Below, piece after piece: positions 17,216-26,776 of a DNA stretch of 64,000 nucleotides. The notes beneath the pieces were generated by a model that was not told the origin of the DNA, ran no database searches, and was given only the letters and a program-made list of their open reading frames with translations. Within the stretch, counting starts at the first letter, position 1. Each line of letters starts with the position of its first letter. This DNA comes from Saccharicrinis sp963677245. GTDB lineage: Bacteria > Bacteroidota > Bacteroidia > Bacteroidales > Marinilabiliaceae. The stretch spans positions 2,976,001 through 3,040,000 of the forward strand of contig OY781921.1 of assembly GCA_963677245.1 (NCBI GenBank), read 5' to 3'. A program made the position numbers and the translations under genes.

Positions 17216-20200
17216 ATGCGACTTAAAAACAAACTAAGCCTGACCATTTTGTTATGCAGCATTATTTTTACTGCCTGTAAGGACAAAAACAAACCCACAC
17301 AAAAACTTGCTGAAGTCAAGTACAATCCAAAAGTAGCCGCCTTTACTTCCGGCATGGTATCAAACCAAAGTGAGATTGTGGTTCGCTTTTCTGAAATTAT
17401 AGCAGAAGCAGAACCTGGCTCACCAGCCTCTTCCAGCATTATGAAAATTTCACCTTCGTTAAAAGGTGAGTTTTACTGGATGGATAATCAATCGCTGGCT
17501 TTTAAAGCGGAAGGCTTGATGGAATCGGGTAAAATGTATAATGTAAAAATTACGTTAAACCAGGTTTTTAAAGATACCAAAGAAGACTTTGAGTTTTCAT
17601 TCCAGACTATTTCTCAGAATTTCAGATTGGAAACCGGAGAGGTTTCTCCTTATGAGAATACTGATCTGTCGGATAATCAACTAAACGGGAAACTGATATT
17701 ATCTGACTATGCGAATATGGAAAATATTCAACAGATCATGACTGCCGAACAAAAAGGCAATAACCTGGAAATAGACTGGTTACCATCGACCCAAGCCAAT
17801 CAATATCCATTTATTATCCATCATATTAAAAGAGGTGAATCTTCCACAAGCGTGAGAATCAAATTAAACGGAAAACCGATTGGTATTGATAAAGAAGACA
17901 GTGAAAAGATAAGCATTCCTTCTATTAACGATTTTGAATTATTGAGTTGCAGAACGGTCTTTCAACCTCGTCAGGCTATAGAAATTTCCTTCTCTGATCC
18001 ATTGAACCCTGAACAGGAATTAGATGGTCTCATTACGGTAAATAACAGTCAGCGCTTTTCAACCAGCATTGAGGATAATGTCATTAAAATTCTTCCATAT
18101 CACTCATTGAGTGGAGATGTGAATGTGACTGTTCATCCGGGAATTGAAAATATTTTAGGAACGAAAAGTACCGATAAGGAAAACTACCAGCTCACTTTTA
18201 CCAGCACCAAACCGCAGGTGGAGTTTTTAGGTAAAGGAACTATCTTACCAGAATCTTCCGGTTTAATCTTACCTTTTAAGGCCGTAAGTTTAAAAGAAGT
18301 ACAGGTTCATGTCATTAAGATATTTGAAAACAACATTGCCTCATTTTTACAAGTCAACCGTTTAGATGGTGATTACCAATTAAGAAGAGCAGGAAGATTA
18401 ATTCTTAAGAAAACCATTCCGCTTAATACTGATCGTACGCTGGATCTGAATAAATGGAACACTTTTTCAATCAATCTGGATGATTTGGTTAAAGTAGACC
18501 GGGGAGCAATTTACAGGGTAGAACTACGGTTTGAACGCAGAAATGCTATTTATCCTTGCGCTAATGAAGAGGGTAACGATGATGCTTTACCTGAGACTGA
18601 TCCGGACGAAATTAACGAGAGTGAATTGGCATATTATGATACGCCGGGTAGTGGTTCCAGTTATTATGATAATTATTACTATTACGGAAGCTGGCGCGAC
18701 AGAGATGATCCTTGTAAACAAGCTTATTACCGAAAAAACAAGTTTGCCAGTCGTAATATATTGGCTTCGAACATAGGTATTATTGCCAAAAAAGGAACCG
18801 ATAAAGAAATGGTGGTGGCTGTTACTGATTTGCGTTCAACAGCACCATTGGGCAATGTAGATGTAGAGATATACAATTACCAGAATCAGCTGATTACTTC
18901 ATCTAAAAGCAATAGTGATGGTTTAGTAAAACTGGATGTGAGCAAACGACCTTTTTTATTAGTGGCTAAACACGAAAACCAACGTGGTTATTTACGTTTA
19001 GATGAAGGTTCTTCCTTATCATTAAGTCGATTCGATGTAGCCGGTCAATCTATTAACAAAGGTTTAAAAGGATATATCTATGGCGAACGTGGGGTGTGGC
19101 GTCCCGGAGATACGCTATTCGTTTCTTTTATCCTGGAAGATAGAGAAAAGACATTGCCTGAAAAGCATCCGGTAGTTTTTGAATTAACAAACCCATATGG
19201 TCAGTTGGTAAAACGAATGGCTACTTCTGAGGGAGTCAACAATATGTATCTGTTTAAAGTGGCAACTGATGAAGATGCACCGACAGGAAACTGGATGGCT
19301 CGTTTTTTAGTGGGAGGAACAGTATTCAATAAAACACTAAAAATTGAAACGGTTAAGCCCAACCGACTTAAAATAAATATGGATTTTGGTGTGGATATGA
19401 TTTCTGTAGTCAAACCATATATCAGTGCCAACATGTCGGTTAAATGGTTGCATGGGGCCGTGGCGAAAAATTTAAAAGCCAATGTTACGGCAACACTGAC
19501 CTCCATTCCCACACATTTTAAGCGATTTAATGAATTTACTTTTGATGATCCAGCCCGTTCGTTTACCAGCGAAGAGGTCACTTTCTTTAACGGAAAAGTA
19601 GATAGTGAAGGGAAAGCCAACATTCAGGGAAGTCTGGATGTAAGCGATCAGGCACCCGGTATGCTGAAAGCCTCTTTTAGAACACGTGTTTTTGAAGAGA
19701 GCGGTGATTACAGTGTGGATCGATTCTCCATACCATACAGTCCTTATAAATCCTATGTGGGAATTAAAACACCTGCCGGAGATAAACGAGGTATGTTATT
19801 GACAGATAAAGATCATACCATAGAAGTGGCCACTGTTGACAGCGAAGGAAACCCTATTTCCAAAAGCAAGTTGAAATATATGATTTATAAAGTAAGCTGG
19901 CGCTGGTGGTGGGAATCAGGAGCTGATAACCTGGCTCGCTATGTTTCCTCATCAACCGAACATGTAATTAAAAAAGGAACCTTGAGTACCAAAGAGGGTA
20001 TGGGTACCTTCGATTTTGAAATTGAATATCCTGAATGGGGAAGATACCTGATACGTATATACGATCCTGAAAGCGGTCATATTTGTGGTAAAACGGTTTA
20101 TGTGGATTGGCCGGGTTATGCTTCCAAGCCCGTTGGTGATAATCCGGAAGCGGCATCCATGCTTACCTTATCAACCGAGGAATTAAAATACAATGTAGGA

Positions 20201-22762
20201 CAACAGGCTAAGGTAAATTTTGCTTCTTCGGAAGGAGGAAGAGCTTTGGTGACTATTGAAAACGGCACAAAAGTGTTAAAAGAGTACTGGGTACAAACGC
20301 AAAAGGAATTTACTGCATTTAGCTTTGATGTGACCAAAGACATGACACCGAACATTTATGTACATGTTACTTTATTGCAACCCCATGCGCAAACCACCAA
20401 CAATTTGCCCATAAGAATGTATAGCGTTACACCTTTATTAATTGAAGATGCCGAAACCCATCTTAAACCTGTGATCGAAATGCCTGAAACATTGGTACCT
20501 GAGCAGAAAGTATCTATTAAGGTAAAAGAAGAAAACGGTAAGGCAATGACCTATACCATCGCTATGGTTGAAGATGGTTTACTGGATCTAACACGTTTTA
20601 AAACACCACAGCCATGGAATTATTTTTATGCCAGAGAGGCTTTAGGTGTTCGCACCTGGGATATTTACAATCAGGTAATTGGTGCTTATGGTGGTCAAAT
20701 TGAAAAAGTGTTTAGTATTGGTGGTGATGGCGATTTGAATGAGAAGAAAAAAGATGCCAATGCCAACCGTTTTAAACCTGTGGTAAAAGTATTTGGGCCG
20801 TTTGAATTGAAAAAGGGCAAAACGCAAACACATGAATTCAAAATGCCTCAGTATATTGGTTCTGTCAGAACGATGGTAGTGGCGCGCAATGAGCGTATGT
20901 ATGGAAATGCAGAAAAAACAACGCCGGTCAAAAAGCCTTTAATGGTGCTGGCTACCTTGCCTCGCGTATTGGGTCCCGGAGAAACAGTAAAACTTCCGGT
21001 TACAGTTTTTGCCATGAGTCCGGATATTAAAAAGGTGGATATTTCAATTGAGACCAACGATATACTCAACCTGAAAGAAAGCAAAACGCAAACTATTACT
21101 TTTAATAAAGAAGGGGATCAGGTGGTTCCTTTTACGTTGGAGATTCCTCAGAAACTAGGAGTAGGTAAGGTGAAAATTATTGCTAAATCAGGATCGAAAG
21201 TAGCAGAGGATGAAATTGAAATACAAGTACGTAATCCAAATCCGCCAAGAGTGTCTTCTATCAGTAAAATGTTAAAAGCTAAAGAGAGCAGCTCTATTGC
21301 CTACGAATTATTTGGTATGGAAGGAACCAATAATGCTACATTGGAGGTTTCATCGATACCTCCGGTTGATTTTGGCAGAAGATTAAAATACTTGCTTCGA
21401 TATCCACACGGGTGCGTGGAACAGACAACCAGTTCAGTATTTCCACAGTTGTTTTTGGAAAACGTTATGGAACTGGATAGCAAAACCAAAGAAAAAATAG
21501 AAACTAACATTAAGGCAGGCATCAGTCGCTTATCCACATTTATAACTGCCGATGGTGGATTAAGTTACTGGCCGGGGCAAGCCGAATCCAGCGATTGGGG
21601 AAGTACTTATGCCGGTCACTTTCTGCTCGAAGCAGAGAAGAAAGGTTATAGCCTGCCCATCAATTTTAAAAATAAGTGGATTCAGTATCAGAAGAGGATT
21701 TCTGGTAGTTATGTCCCAAGCGGAACGGGTGTTTATCGTCAGTTTAACCAGGCCTATCGTTTGTATACGCTGGCTTTAGCCGGAAGTCCCGACAAAAGTG
21801 CGATGAACCGTCTGCGTAATATCAATAACTTATCATTGAACGCTCGCTGGCGATTGGCTGCTGCCTATGCCTTAATCGGGCAAAAAGAGGTAGCCGAGAA
21901 ACTGGTTGAAAATGCCAGCGTGGAAGTGGAAGACCAGAATTATTATTACACCTATGGATCTGTAACCCGAAATCAGGCTATGATTTTAGAAACCTTATCC
22001 TTATTGGGAGATATGGATAAAGCCGCTCCTTTGATGCAGGAAGTGGCACAAAAGTTAAGCAGCCAAAGCTGGTATAGTACGCAAACCACTGCTTATGGAT
22101 TAATTGCCATGAGTAAGCTATCGGCCAATGCGGGTAGCAACGGACTGTCTTTTAGTTATCAAGGTAGTGGAATGGAAAAGGAAAATCTTTCATCGGATAA
22201 ACCGGTACATCAAATTCAATTACCATCATCCATACATCATAAAGGTGAGATTAGTATTGAGAACAAAGCCGATGGCGTGCTGTTTACCCGTTTAATTTTG
22301 GAAGGAACACCATTTAAAGGTGATACAGTGAGCGAGAGTTCTAATCTGAAACTAAAAGTAAAATACACCGATTTAAAAGGAAATGCCATTGATGTAAACC
22401 GTTTAACGCAAGGCACCGACTTTATGGCTGTGGTTACAATTGCGCATCCGGGACAGTTATCTTACTATAAGGATATGGCCTTAACGCAGATTTTCCCTTC
22501 TGGTTGGGAAATCCGCAATACACGAATGGAAGATGTTACATCATCCTACGAAATTGACGTTCCTGATTACAGAGATATTCGTGATGACAGGGTGTACTCC
22601 TATTTTAATCTGGATCGTAATAAAAGCAAGACTTATATTGTGATATTAAATGCCACTTACCAGGGTAGGTTCTATTTACCATCTGTTTCGTGCGAAGCTA
22701 TGTACAACAACCAAATAACCGGACGAAAAGCTGGTTCCTGGGTTGAAGTCGTTGGAGAATAA
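17216..22762 (+). CDS. Alpha-2-macroglobulin family lipoprotein
   Basis: This ~1848-residue lipoprotein (lipobox FTAC after an 18-residue signal) has the bacterial alpha-2-macroglobulin layout: N-terminal macroglobulin/BRD domains, an MG domain run with RGVWRPGDTLFVSF, a central A2M region (VKVFGPFELKKGKTQTHEFKMP), and a thioester domain with GCVEQ (Cys ~1400) in an alpha/alpha toroid. The thioester motif is intact, so it should trap attacking proteases covalently in the periplasm or at the outer membrane. A Tyr/Asp-rich insertion near residues 455-500 is unusual. I chose ATG 17216; a TTG at 17204 is also in frame. The common partner, penicillin-binding protein 1C, is not next door. Confidence 0.93.
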   Translation: MRLKNKLSLTILLCSIIFTACKDKNKPTQKLAEVKYNPKVAAFTSGMVSNQSEIVVRFSEIIAEAEPGSPASSSIMKISPSLKGEFYWMDNQSLAFKAEGLMESGKMYNVKITLNQVFKDTKEDFEFSFQTISQNFRLETGEVSPYENTDLSDNQLNGKLILSDYANMENIQQIMTAEQKGNNLEIDWLPSTQANQYPFIIHHIKRGESSTSVRIKLNGKPIGIDKEDSEKISIPSINDFELLSCRTVFQPRQAIEISFSDPLNPEQELDGLITVNNSQRFSTSIEDNVIKILPYHSLSGDVNVTVHPGIENILGTKSTDKENYQLTFTSTKPQVEFLGKGTILPESSGLILPFKAVSLKEVQVHVIKIFENNIASFLQVNRLDGDYQLRRAGRLILKKTIPLNTDRTLDLNKWNTFSINLDDLVKVDRGAIYRVELRFERRNAIYPCANEEGNDDALPETDPDEINESELAYYDTPGSGSSYYDNYYYYGSWRDRDDPCKQAYYRKNKFASRNILASNIGIIAKKGTDKEMVVAVTDLRSTAPLGNVDVEIYNYQNQLITSSKSNSDGLVKLDVSKRPFLLVAKHENQRGYLRLDEGSSLSLSRFDVAGQSINKGLKGYIYGERGVWRPGDTLFVSFILEDREKTLPEKHPVVFELTNPYGQLVKRMATSEGVNNMYLFKVATDEDAPTGNWMARFLVGGTVFNKTLKIETVKPNRLKINMDFGVDMISVVKPYISANMSVKWLHGAVAKNLKANVTATLTSIPTHFKRFNEFTFDDPARSFTSEEVTFFNGKVDSEGKANIQGSLDVSDQAPGMLKASFRTRVFEESGDYSVDRFSIPYSPYKSYVGIKTPAGDKRGMLLTDKDHTIEVATVDSEGNPISKSKLKYMIYKVSWRWWWESGADNLARYVSSSTEHVIKKGTLSTKEGMGTFDFEIEYPEWGRYLIRIYDPESGHICGKTVYVDWPGYASKPVGDNPEAASMLTLSTEELKYNVGQQAKVNFASSEGGRALVTIENGTKVLKEYWVQTQKEFTAFSFDVTKDMTPNIYVHVTLLQPHAQTTNNLPIRMYSVTPLLIEDAETHLKPVIEMPETLVPEQKVSIKVKEENGKAMTYTIAMVEDGLLDLTRFKTPQPWNYFYAREALGVRTWDIYNQVIGAYGGQIEKVFSIGGDGDLNEKKKDANANRFKPVVKVFGPFELKKGKTQTHEFKMPQYIGSVRTMVVARNERMYGNAEKTTPVKKPLMVLATLPRVLGPGETVKLPVTVFAMSPDIKKVDISIETNDILNLKESKTQTITFNKEGDQVVPFTLEIPQKLGVGKVKIIAKSGSKVAEDEIEIQVRNPNPPRVSSISKMLKAKESSSIAYELFGMEGTNNATLEVSSIPPVDFGRRLKYLLRYPHGCVEQTTSSVFPQLFLENVMELDSKTKEKIETNIKAGISRLSTFITADGGLSYWPGQAESSDWGSTYAGHFLLEAEKKGYSLPINFKNKWIQYQKRISGSYVPSGTGVYRQFNQAYRLYTLALAGSPDKSAMNRLRNINNLSLNARWRLAAAYALIGQKEVAEKLVENASVEVEDQNYYYTYGSVTRNQAMILETLSLLGDMDKAAPLMQEVAQKLSSQSWYSTQTTAYGLIAMSKLSANAGSNGLSFSYQGSGMEKENLSSDKPVHQIQLPSSIHHKGEISIENKADGVLFTRLILEGTPFKGDTVSESSNLKLKVKYTDLKGNAIDVNRLTQGTDFMAVVTIAHPGQLSYYKDMALTQIFPSGWEIRNTRMEDVTSSYEIDVPDYRDIRDDRVYSYFNLDRNKSKTYIVILNATYQGRFYLPSVSCEAMYNNQITGRKAGSWVEVVGE

Positions 22763-22774
22763 TTTAAAAAACAT

Positions 22775-22813
22775 AAGGGTTTGTTCTGATGAATTTATTC
22801 AGGACAAACCCTT
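22775..22813 (+). terminator. Terminator after the alpha-2-macroglobulin gene
   Basis: AAGGGTTTGTTCTGA pairs with TCAGGACAAACCCTT (one T-G pair) around a 9-nt loop and is followed by a short T tract. Confidence 0.8.
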
Positions 22814-22911
22814 TATAATTAAAAGTATCACTTTTGCGATAAGAAATAAAGACAAAAGTTAAGTGACATAAAATCTAAGATTCAAGCTGAGTTTAACTAA
22901 AAAAGTAAATT

Positions 22912-23301
22912 ATGACATTAAAGGAGAGATTAGAATTTTGTTCAATTTGTGAAAAGCGTCAAGTTGATCTTAAAACAGGTTTAGTTTGTAGCTTAACGAA
23001 TGAAAAACCCACTTTTGAGAATAAATGCGAATATTTTACCAAAGATGCTGAAGAAGCGGAAAGAAAATTAACTCAAAAGTTAAAGGCTACAGGCAATGCT
23101 AAGACAGAAAATGGCTCTATAAATCCAAAGCAAAATAAACTTTGGGGATTACTAGTATTAATCCTTGGACTTGTGGTAGTTCTTTTTTCTTTACTTATTG
23201 GAGGTTTAATGATTTTTACCGGAATTTCTTTTATAGTCAAGGGATATCATCAAGATAAAGTCCTTAGAGAAAATAAACAATTAGAAGAGAAAATATCATA
23301 G
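22912..23301 (+). CDS. Small membrane protein with Cys-rich N terminus
   Basis: The 129-residue product has four cysteines in the first 40 residues (FCSICEKRQ, GLVCSL, NKCEYF), a zinc-ribbon-like spacing, then a charged linker, a membrane hairpin (LWGLLVLILGLVVVLFSLLIG and GLMIFTGISFIVKG) and a short basic tail. I recall similar small proteins in Bacteroidota genomes but no known function. It stands alone: a terminator lies upstream, and an inverted repeat at 23323-23376 follows. The gene start (ATG 22912) is preceded by AT-rich DNA with no clear Shine-Dalgarno. Confidence 0.65.
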   Translation: MTLKERLEFCSICEKRQVDLKTGLVCSLTNEKPTFENKCEYFTKDAEEAERKLTQKLKATGNAKTENGSINPKQNKLWGLLVLILGLVVVLFSLLIGGLMIFTGISFIVKGYHQDKVLRENKQLEEKIS

Positions 23302-23322
23302 CGATCAAAGAAAGCACACCTT

Positions 23323-23376
23323 CATAATTCTCACTTAGCTTCTAAGTATTCATAAAAGACCTAATTGAGAATTATG
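23323..23376 (+). repeat. 11-bp perfect inverted repeat, possible terminator
   Basis: CATAATTCTCA (23323-23333) and TGAGAATTATG (23366-23376) are perfect complements separated by 32 nt, followed by AGCTTTTTGC. It lies just after the small membrane protein gene and may end its transcript; the loop is long for an intrinsic terminator. Confidence 0.45.
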
Positions 23377-23566
23377 AGCTTTTTGCTCAATAAGCACAAA
23401 CCGAATTTAACCTGATACTAAGTATGAGTTTACTGAACAACATCAGTATACAAGCATTCATATCATTTTTCTAATCTTATATCAAAATATGTATTAAAAA
23501 ATTATGGAATTGAATAAAAAACGAAGAGTTATTTACTTTTTTTGTCGTTCATTCAATTAAATTATA

Positions 23567-24979
23567 ATGCTATTTAATTCCATAGAGTTTGCCATATTTT
23601 TGCCTGTCGTTTTTGTTTTATACTGGTTTGTTACTCATATAAATCTTAAACTTCAAAACTTCCTGCTACTTGCTGCCAGTTACCTTTTCTATGGTATGTG
23701 GGATTGGAGGTTTCTTTCCTTAATTGTTTTCAGCTCATTTGTCGATTATTTTGTAGGTATTGGTTTACATCAAACGAATGATAAAAAGCGACGTAAAATA
23801 TTGCTATTGATAAGCATACTCATTAACCTGGGTTTTTTAGGCTTCTTTAAATATTTTAACTTCTTTGCAGAGAGTTTTGCCAATGTATTTACCTTGTTAG
23901 GTCATCCTATTAAAGCGACCACGCTCAATATTATTTTACCTGTAGGTATTAGTTTTTATACTTTCCAAACACTGAGTTATTCTATTGATATTTATAAACG
24001 TAAGTTGGAACCAACTAAAGATATCATTGCCTTTTTTGCCTTTGTCAGTTTTTTCCCACAGTTAGTGGCCGGCCCCATTGAAAGAGCTTCCAACCTCTTG
24101 CCACAATTTTATAAGCATAGAACCTTTTCATACGAAAGTGCCTCGCAAGGATTTAAGTATATGCTTAAAGGTTTTTTTATGAAAATTGTGGTAGCTGACC
24201 GTTTGGCCATTTATGTAGATTCCGTTTTTTCCAATTACACAGCTTATTCCGGATTAACCTATATATTGGCTATGCTTTTTTTTGCATTTCAGATATACGG
24301 TGATTTTGCAGGTTATTCGTATATCGCCATTGGTGTGGCAAAGTTTTTTGGCTTTGACCTGATGATTAATTTTAACCGACCTTATCTGGCCAAATCAATT
24401 AAGGATTTTTGGTCGAGGTGGCATATATCCCTTTCCACCTGGTTTAGAGATTACGTATATATTCCTTTGGGCGGAAATAGAGTCAGTTCGTTTAGAATCA
24501 GTTTTAATTTGCTAGCTACTTTTATAATTAGTGGTTTTTGGCATGGTGCTAACTGGACATTTATAGTATGGGGAACCATTCATGGCGCCATACAGGTATT
24601 GGAGAAGAATGTACTGAGTACTTTATTTAAATTTAAAATCTTCCGGTTCGTTTATCAGGCAATTGTATTTATAATAGTAGTGGTTGCTTTTTCAATCTTC
24701 CGATCACAAGATATGTCGCAGGCTGCTCATATTATAACCGGTGCTTTTGACTTTTCAAAGCCATATTATATAGGAAATCCATCGATATTTTTCTATGGAG
24801 TTCTTGCCATCGCATCCTTGTTAACACTTGATATAATCGAAGAATATATTAAAACAAAAGAAATCGATTTCTTAAGCAAAAGGCCTGCTTTAAGATATGT
24901 TTTTTATGCTGTAGTTATTCTTTTTATTATCAATACAGGTGTTTTTAATAATAGTCAATTTATTTATTTCCAATTTTAG
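23567..24979 (+). CDS. MBOAT family O-acyltransferase (AlgI/DltB-like)
   Basis: This 470-residue inner-membrane protein of ~10-12 helices matches the AlgI/DltB/PatA branch of membrane-bound O-acyltransferases. It carries the family segments SRWHISLSTWFRDYVYIPLGG and SGFWHGANWTFIVWGTIHG, whose histidine is the catalytic one, and VAGPIERASNLLPQF near the middle. Such proteins hand acetyl groups across the membrane for O-acetylation of a polysaccharide. It is followed after 3 bp by an SGNH-type partner, the usual two-gene acetylation arrangement. The polymer is unknown; no alginate or cellulose genes lie nearby. Confidence 0.93.
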   Translation: MLFNSIEFAIFLPVVFVLYWFVTHINLKLQNFLLLAASYLFYGMWDWRFLSLIVFSSFVDYFVGIGLHQTNDKKRRKILLLISILINLGFLGFFKYFNFFAESFANVFTLLGHPIKATTLNIILPVGISFYTFQTLSYSIDIYKRKLEPTKDIIAFFAFVSFFPQLVAGPIERASNLLPQFYKHRTFSYESASQGFKYMLKGFFMKIVVADRLAIYVDSVFSNYTAYSGLTYILAMLFFAFQIYGDFAGYSYIAIGVAKFFGFDLMINFNRPYLAKSIKDFWSRWHISLSTWFRDYVYIPLGGNRVSSFRISFNLLATFIISGFWHGANWTFIVWGTIHGAIQVLEKNVLSTLFKFKIFRFVYQAIVFIIVVVAFSIFRSQDMSQAAHIITGAFDFSKPYYIGNPSIFFYGVLAIASLLTLDIIEEYIKTKEIDFLSKRPALRYVFYAVVILFIINTGVFNNSQFIYFQF

Positions 24980-24982
24980 TCT

Positions 24983-25897
24983 ATGTTACCAGAGTTTCTT
25001 AAAGTTGCAAAGAAGGCAGTAATCATCCTAGTTCTTTTTATTGGAATTGACCTACTATTTGGAGTATTGTATAAACCTTTCTATACAAATCAGGGCCCCA
25101 GTCGATTTAATAAAATGATTTATGGCGATAATGGAGGAAATAAAGAAGACATTATAATTCTGGGAGATTCAAGAGCCGAACATCACTATAACTCTTCAAT
25201 GATTGCTGAGAGATTCGGAAAATCAGTTTATAATTATGGAAGCGATGGGCAATCTGTATTCTATAATTATGCTGTTCTAAGAAAATTACTGGATACCTAT
25301 GTTCCTGAAAAAGTAATTTACGAAATTTCACTCGACGAGATAGTTTATAAAGAAGATGCCTATGATCGGTTATCCTATTTTTTACCCTTGCATAACAAGT
25401 ATGCCGATCAAATACAAGCTGAACATTTGAACCCTTTTAAGGTATTTATCTCAAAATTGTTTTACTCTTATAAATACAACAGTACGCTTTTTGTCATTCT
25501 TAAATCATATGTATCACCAAAAAAGTATGATGCAGGCTATCAGCCTTTAAATGAAACAATAGAGGAAAGTTTATTTGATGAAGATCCTACCGAAATCTTG
25601 TATAGGAATAACAATTATCCGGTCGATAGTTTAAAAGTTCATTATTTTGAGGAAATTATTAAGCTGTCTAAAGAATATAATTTTGATATTGAATTCTTTG
25701 TTTCTCCTATGCTGTTTCACTTTGAGAATGATGTTTTGTTTTCCACGATAAATAGTAGTTTATCTAAGTTTAACCATTCCGCTAATGTCTTTATAAACGA
25801 TAGTGCTTATAAGGCTTCATCTTTTGCCGATCCCACGCACTTAAATTATAAAGCCGCAAATCATTATACTGATCAGGTACTTCATATATTGAAGTAA
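24983..25897 (+). CDS. SGNH-type acyltransferase partner, membrane-anchored
   Basis: This 304-residue protein has an N-terminal anchor (KAVIILVLFIGIDLLFGVLY) and an extracytoplasmic SGNH-hydrolase-like domain: block I IIILGDSRAEHHY (Ser), an Asn-containing GSDGQSVFYNY region and C-terminal DPTHLNYKAA supplying the Asp-x-x-His pair. It most likely takes acetyl groups delivered by the MBOAT protein encoded 3 bp upstream and places them on an exported glycan, like AlgJ/AlgX or PatB. Catalytic residues look intact. The substrate is unknown. Confidence 0.85.
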   Translation: MLPEFLKVAKKAVIILVLFIGIDLLFGVLYKPFYTNQGPSRFNKMIYGDNGGNKEDIIILGDSRAEHHYNSSMIAERFGKSVYNYGSDGQSVFYNYAVLRKLLDTYVPEKVIYEISLDEIVYKEDAYDRLSYFLPLHNKYADQIQAEHLNPFKVFISKLFYSYKYNSTLFVILKSYVSPKKYDAGYQPLNETIEESLFDEDPTEILYRNNNYPVDSLKVHYFEEIIKLSKEYNFDIEFFVSPMLFHFENDVLFSTINSSLSKFNHSANVFINDSAYKASSFADPTHLNYKAANHYTDQVLHILK

Positions 25898-25975
25898 ACG
25901 TCTTTTGCAATTATGTTTGTAAACATTCAAAAAAATCTTTTTATTGCTAAATATTAACAAAAATTGATTTACAAA

Positions 25976-26317
25976 ATGAAAATTCAATTAATCCTAATCA
26001 TTGGAGTACTTTTAACAAGTTGTTCCTCCGTTGCTCATCTAAAAACAGATGATGTAAAACAAAATTATTCGGCTACAGAACCCGAGCAAATCAAGGTTTA
26101 CTCAACAGATAAAGTGGATCAAGAATACACTGTAATTGGTGAGGTTATAGTAAGTGCTGATGCAGGAGCTGACGCAGCTGTTTCAGTTAAACACTTAAAA
26201 AATGAGGCAGCAAAACTTGGTGCAGATGCGATTATCAACTTGAAATTAGAGATTGGTTATGGCTACTGGACAAATGCAATTAAAGCAAGTGGAACAGCAG
26301 TGAAATTCAACAATTAA
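25976..26317 (+). CDS. Small lipoprotein A of a tandem pair
   Basis: The 113-residue product has an SpII lipoprotein signal (MKIQLILIIGVLLTSC). The mature domain has the pattern IKVYS-x-EYTVIGEV followed by HLKNEAAKLGADAIINLKL, which recalls small YbjQ/heavy-metal-binding-like or DUF4156-like folds where GADAI lies in a conserved strand-turn. The ATG at 25976 is preferred over an in-frame TTG at 25964. The next gene, 16 bp downstream, encodes a clear paralogue, so a tandem duplication produced an operon of two. Function unknown. Confidence 0.7.
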   Translation: MKIQLILIIGVLLTSCSSVAHLKTDDVKQNYSATEPEQIKVYSTDKVDQEYTVIGEVIVSADAGADAAVSVKHLKNEAAKLGADAIINLKLEIGYGYWTNAIKASGTAVKFNN

Positions 26318-26330
26318 TAAAACCGAATCA

Positions 26331-26663
26331 ATGATGAAAAAGATATCAATTATACTATTCGTAATCTCAATTATATTTTCGAGTTGTTCTTATTATGCCT
26401 ATCAATTTCAGACAGGAAGTTCAGCCCAACCAGAAACTTCTCCTGAGTCAATAAAGATATATTCAGGAGACATTGAACAAGAGTATATAATTATAGGCTC
26501 TGTAACCGCCGATGTGATGGGAGATGCTGATGCGGTTGTTACCTATCTGAAAAAGAAAGCATCAAAACTTGGAGCAGATGCCATTATAAAAGTTGATTTA
26601 ACAAAACTCAATTCTTACTCTCAAAGAACAGGAATTTCTGGAGTTGCAATTAGATTAAAGTAA
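26331..26663 (+). CDS. Small lipoprotein B, paralogue of the upstream gene
   Basis: The 110-residue lipoprotein (lipobox FSSC in MMKKISIILFVISIIFSSC) shares the layout IKIYSG, QEYIIIGSV, VTYLKKKASKLGADAIIKVDL with the gene just upstream. It starts 13 bp after that gene's stop and ends at the strong terminator 26677-26723. Both should sit in the outer membrane or inner-membrane outer leaflet facing the periplasm. No function is assigned. The start could be either of two adjacent ATGs. Confidence 0.7.
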   Translation: MMKKISIILFVISIIFSSCSYYAYQFQTGSSAQPETSPESIKIYSGDIEQEYIIIGSVTADVMGDADAVVTYLKKKASKLGADAIIKVDLTKLNSYSQRTGISGVAIRLK

Positions 26664-26676
26664 TTATGTAATCATA

Positions 26677-26723
26677 AACAAAGGTGAGATGTAGAAACTA
26701 AATAACAGCATCTCACCTTTGTT
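26677..26723 (+). terminator. Terminator after the lipoprotein pair
   Basis: A perfect 15-bp stem, AACAAAGGTGAGATG (26677-26691) with CATCTCACCTTTGTT (26709-26723), is followed by ATTTTAA. Confidence 0.85.
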
Positions 26724-26776
26724 ATTTTAACCACAAGCCGTTTAAAATTAATATCCTAACCAAAACAAAATATCCT

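Noticed and set aside
18531..18776. An 81-codon frame inside the alpha-2-macroglobulin gene
   Set aside because: It is an out-of-frame shadow of the Tyr/Asp-rich insertion.
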